In this document: piece by piece, positions 54,601-60,600 of the stretch
How the letters are laid out: every line of letters starts with the position of its first letter
Numbering within the stretch: position 1 is the first letter of the stretch
DNA from: Stichopus chloronotus
Lineage: Eukaryota; Echinodermata; Holothuroidea; Aspidochirotida; Stichopodidae
Direction: 5' to 3'
Length of the DNA stretch: 64,000 nt
Assembly (NCBI GenBank): GCA_021234535.1
Contig: CM037837.1
Coordinates: 6,980,218 to 7,044,217 of the forward strand
Notes under the pieces: model-generated
What the model was told of the DNA's origin: nothing
Seen by the model: only the letters and a program-made list of their open reading frames with translations
Database searches by the model: none
Translations under genes and position numbers: made by a program

Positions 54601-57600
54601 AACATTTTTTGGGAGGAATTTTCAAAATCAAGGAGGGAGTTGTCACTTGGTAAAGATTCTAATGCAGTCTATTGCATGTATGTAGCTATGACCTCAGCTG
54701 TTGAAAAGCGTGGGGGATTTTCCTGCATAAGATTTATCTTTGTGCGGGATGCAGGGGACGAATGCAGGATTCACGCAGTAACATGCCTTAGCATGAACTC
54801 AGCTGCGATGAACACGGCTGCGATGAAGATAGTTGCGATGAACACAGCTGTGATACTGTGTGTTGCTGGTCCTGGTATTTTCACTGTGATAGGTGCTGTG
54901 TCCTAGAGTGATGCACTTTCACCTTGGTTACCCCTCTGTTTACCAATTAGATATACATTACTGTAAGGGGATTCCATTGAGTAGACATGTGCATACAGTA
55001 TAGTGTAGCAGCTCCTTAGTAAATCCAGTGTGGGGCTGATGGATATTGTGGGGGTTAGTTATCTTCTGTCTACAAGTTACCACGGAACGTATTCTGCATT
55101 CTGCGGTTTATCAGGTATTTCGGTTTTTAAAGGTAATATTATTTGCTACATCAAAGAAAAATCTTAGGTTTGTAGATAGAACAGAAATGCACAAGAGACT
55201 CAGGCAATGCTTCAAGTGTTACCTTGATTCCATGCTGTGAAGATATTATTTCATCTAATATATATAGAGAAAAAGAAACTGTTTAAATATCACTATAAAC
55301 TTTTACCCCATCTACCAATTCTTCAGCTAATCATTGGCCCACTTTGGTCTGTATACGTAGATGAGATATTTCTAGGTCATAGACAGTGATCATGTACCCA
55401 CATTTGTCCATCCTTAAAAATGCCTTTACAAATTTCCCTCTTACAGGCTCAATGCCCACAGTCAATCAATTTTATTATGTTAAGTTTCAGCGATGCAACC
55501 ATCTCCTTCATTCATTTTCTTTGGATGTGTATTCTTCATCTGCTCATCATCTCATCTTGCCATCTCATTTCACCCTCTACCATGCTTACACTGCAAAAGC
55601 ATCTACGCCAAATTATGAGTGTAGTTCCAAAGTGTTCACCAATACAAAGGTAGTCATCCTATCTTGTAGTTTAACCTTTTTTTTGTATTCCTATGTTCAC
55701 CACTTTTTGAGTTTCGTAAAGAGTGATTTGAAGTGTATCTTAAAAGTGTCTGTGCTGGTGTCGCTTGTTTCAAAGATCCAATAGACCCATGTTTTCCCAT
55801 CCCGTGCGTTCGAGGCGATTGCTTCCCGAGCAACAGCGGGACGTTCCTGTGCTCGTGCCCCGAGTTCTTTGGGGGACCGACATGTGCAGAGGAGATTGGT
55901 GAGTTGAAAAGGTGATAGGCACGAATGTCCGTTGCAGGTGATGCTTGAGTAGTACTTACCCAGCTGTGCTCTTGCTATGGTGTAGCATAACTCAGCGTAG
56001 GGAATAGTGTAGCAAATAGAAATTGCTTTACGATTTGAATTTCCGACTTAGTACCTCTAACCTAACTGCAGGTTTTCTTAAAAAATCTGTTTAATTTTAT
56101 CCTTTTTCTTGACATCAGTGAAAAGTAATGGATACTGAGGAACTCCACTGCATGTCTGGGGAGATTAAATCGTTATTTATATTAATAGCATAATTACAAT
56201 AAGGATTTGAATTAGAAGAATATCTCTTCTTCCTTTTTTAAAAAGAAATTTGAACAGTGGAACATCAGTACAATGGAGGATGCAATTTGTCTTTGTGTAT
56301 GACAATGGGGATAATTTGTTAAACAATAACGGTATGAAGTTAATCTCACGAGGAACTATGTTTACTGGCGGTAAAAAGGTTTTGCTGTTGGTCATGTGGC
56401 TTTCAAAGATTTTGCCTCTGATGCAGGTCTAAGAAAATTCCTCTTCTAAACTGAGGGAGTCAAAAATCAGTGATGATGATCAATAGTATGTGACTTATTT
56501 AGTTGTAAGTCACATATACACATGTACCAATGATGCAAAATAAATTTTAGTCACAATATTGTCTAATGTTTGAGAATGGATGTATTGTTCTTTTTTCATT
56601 GTCTGCAGTATCAGGTTTGTCTCATTGGGTATATACTGTAGGGCTGAAAAATGCTGACTTGGTGTGTCACTATCTGTTTATCCAGATAATCTTAAATAAT
56701 TTTTAAGCCCACCATGGTACAGCAAAAGTCAGATGAATTGCTACTTTAGTTGCTTTTAGTAACCATTCTTACACATTGCATTTAAAAATTATGTCTCATT
56801 AATGCGGCAGTTGTAGCAACTTTTAAAGACAAGTTCAGCATGCAGTATTCAATTTTTAAGCAAGTGATCGAGTAGACATAATAGATAATTCTCCACATGT
56901 ATTCTTTACATCAGTCAGATCTATTCTATGGGTCCAGTTGATTTTCATAATATTTTTGTCCCCATGTCATTCATATCTACCATCTGGCGAGCTCAGCAGT
57001 GAACTGTCGGTAGGTTAAGCCAGTCCTGGCCAACCTTGAATCAGAAAAACCAGGCCAGCACTAGGCTTTGCATGAGAATGATATCAACAATTACTGGATT
57101 AACAATTGCTGGATTATGACTTGAGTGAAACATGTAAGATGCAGGGTGTGTCAAAACGCAACATACATTGATCATTCAACAACTCTTTTTTTGGACATGT
57201 AAAGTCTTACTTAGCCTCGCTGTGTGCCTCAAAGTTTCTGTATTGCAGTTCCTTTCTGTCAAACATGCAACACCACTAATAGGTAATGTTTAAAGTCAAA
57301 TCTGATAGTACGACTGTGTGGGTGGTGGAATGAGTGGGTGGCAGAATTCATTTTGGTAAAGCGGGGCCTTTCAAAGAGTTGTTCCCTGTTTGCTTTGTAT
57401 GCTTTGTTCAATGTCAGATTGTGGTGGCATTGTGTCATCAGTGTGTGTGTGTGCTCATACCATTGTGAAATTGATGTGCTGTCATGCCGGTATACACAAG
57501 TATTTGTCGACAAGTCTATAGAGCCCATCATGCTTTTCAGTTTGATGACGGCCAATAAAGCCTTATACTGTCTCATTGTATACTCTACTCTGTACATGGA

Positions 57601-60600
57601 TGCTGTAATTTTGGTGTTCACAGCAGTTGTGAGCACATTCACACCACAGGAGCAGCAGTCATTAGTTAGGTTTTAAACATTTGCCAGTGCTTCTGGCACG
57701 GCAGTCTCATGTGTCAACTTTTGATCCGCAAACCAGAAAATGAGAGGCAAGTTTGCAAACTTTTTGTTTCCGTAGAAAGGAGAACATCGTGAACTTAGCA
57801 AACTACTCATCCACAATAATACCTGGGTGGAAAGGCCCATTTTAACTTTGGAGAAGACCATGCAAGGATAAAAAAATGTCAGACCAACTTTGTTTTTGGC
57901 AAACTATTTAATTGGTTTAAAATGGTCGACAACCCACAAACTGACAGACAAACTTTGTGGCTTAAATTTGAGAGTGAATATGGTAATGATAAAAAAGAAT
58001 GCAATTTATAGTATAAATACTATTCATAAGCAAAAAGTGAACTGCATATATGCTGTTGTAGGCGGAGTACATTCAGGGTATAGTACGTGCATGTAGCTTC
58101 TCAAAAACACACACTAATAAATAATTGAGAATCCAGACTTTCAGTGATGGTGATAACGACGGTTGAATTTACTCAATTCAAAGAAATCGCAATATCCCTT
58201 GAAGCGTTTTGAAATTGATTATTACAGTGGCAATGCAAATTGGTCCTGAAAGTGGTTGTGAATATTCTTCATGGTAATGTGTGTTTTATGGAATAAAGAA
58301 ACGTTGGTAATGGTGAGGAAGTCGAAAAACATAATTGTTGATGACATCATTAAGTAAGGACTGCAATAGATTTGTACTGTATTTTACAGCCTTATGTTTA
58401 CCAGTTCTTCACTTTCTCTCATTATTGCAGTAGCGTATCTGTCGCAAAGCTGTTCTTAACTGGGGTAACTTCTTATAGAATTCTCTTCTAATTTTTCCTA
58501 TTTTTTTTTTCTGGGGGGGGGGGGGAGAAGACAAGTCAGAGCAATATTTGCAGAATTCTGTGATGGCGATGTAGAATCATTTGTCGTCATCGGTAGCAAT
58601 TGATGCCAATCAGTGATATAAATTTTCACCATGGTTACAATTTGCAAAGTTGAATTAAAATGATGTTTCTGTGAGATGATGTAGGGGTCTTCTCAAAATG
58701 TCAGTGAATTTTTGCAATTTAAGAACTGATTGTCAACTCACATACACAAAGATATGTGGGCTTTTAACCTCAGATTTGATAATAAATTCGTACTTCGATC
58801 AAAGAATAAATATGTAAAGACGCCACATCACCGTCGTCATGTGTGTATTCCGGAATAAAGAGACTTTTGTCAACAACGGGGTAAGGATAAGGTTTGGGGT
58901 AGACTGTCATGATGGTTGCTTTTGGTGTCTCAATAAGTGTCATCTGATCCACGTATTGTGTTAATTAAACACCATTTTTGCCCTTCAAAAATCCTCATAA
59001 GGAAATCGTCGAAACTGCAGTGCATTTTGGTTGGCTTTTTGACAGAGCAATAATCCTTTTCTTTGTATGTCTTTTGCATATTTTTCACATTTTGTCCATC
59101 TTTTCATCCTTAAATGGCGTGACCATACTCCCATGTCCTCTCTCCTGTTCTGGTCACACATCTGGGTTTGTCAGCAACATTAACCAGGAAGAAGAATGCT
59201 CCTTGTTTTTTTTTTTTTTTTAAAGTTGTTAGCTATTTGGTGACTGGGAAAAGGATTACCATATGCAGCTAATAATTATTCATTATTTCAGAATTGTTTG
59301 TTTGATACTGATTTAAGAGGAAGATTTCAATTACTGTGAAATTGACAGGTTCTCTTTGATAGTTATTAACCCATTTTTAGCATTACAGTACTAACCCCAT
59401 ATTTTTCCATTCATTGCTAAATATTGCACACCATAAAGTTTAATTCTTCTCTTGTTTTAAAAGGCAAGCATCTATTCAACAGTTGTGTTGATAAAAAGGT
59501 AATCAGTGGTTGGCCTAACATAAGTTAATTTTAATCATGCCTACTTGGCTTTGGTTTAAGAGAATATTTAACATGAAATTTATGATTTATTTAATGTAAA
59601 ATGCATCTTCTTAATCCATCTTCTTACCTTAAACTTTAATCGTGCTTGACAAAGGTCATTTGAGAAAAAGGAGTGTAAAGAAAAAAATGTGAAGGCTGGT
59701 AGTAAATGTTTTATCAGGTTAAGTCAGTTCCAGGTAGCAGAGTGTGGCAGAAATAGTGACAGCCAAATGTGAAATGAAGATATGTCACTCAGATGAAAAA
59801 GTTTCATTCCCTGGCTTTGAATTGCCTTCTCCGTTCTGAAATATGTCACCGATCAGTCACAATTGTCTTGCAGTTGACATGTCTGCAGATTTTGTCAGTT
59901 GTTGAATGATGTAGCAGACAATCAGGTAATCACCGGTGAATCTTCTAGCAAGTCACTGGGAAAATTGAAGTTCGTAGAAAACATTCGAGACCTGATGTTT
60001 CCTCTGCTTTCGTCAGGGGGTGGAAATCAAAGGAGAGTCAGGTTCTCCTCATCCCCTTTCTTTGTTAAAGTCCAGTCTGCCAAGTGAATTCCAAGCTATC
60101 ATCGAGGAGTCGCAGTCATTAGAAAACAACAGACTGTACTTTGAGATGTATTAATGGCGATGACTCTTTGAAAAAAAAAAAATTTAGAATCAATTTCACA
60201 TTTGAACAGGGAGTCACCTTTTACCTTGATTGGCTTTCACTGGCTTTCACTTGATGATTTAAGTTCTTATAATTTGATTATAGTAACCAAATATATGACA
60301 AACTGCTCAAAATGATGACTTAAAGTACTGTTAGAGAAACAAATAAAAAACTTGATGAAGTTTCAGAAATATAGTCATAAAATTCATACATCATAGAAAC
60401 TAAGAGTCCCAGGAGTATGTATTCTGACATGTTTAAACAAGCCCATGCAACATCCAATATCGTTTTCGTTCGTTCATCTTCCAGATCCATGCCAGAATGA
60501 TCCTTGTTTGAATGGTGCCACGTGTCAGAGAGGGGGCAGTCAACTCGGATTCGTATGCGACTGCACAGAGTCTTACTCGGGGACGTTCTGTGAGATGTTT

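Noticed and set aside
54571..54906. 111-codon + strand open frame with repeated MNTAAMK-like units
   Set aside because: It reflects a short imperfect DNA repeat (gcgatgaacacagctgc-like) in the intron after EGF 13. No domain and no splice support.
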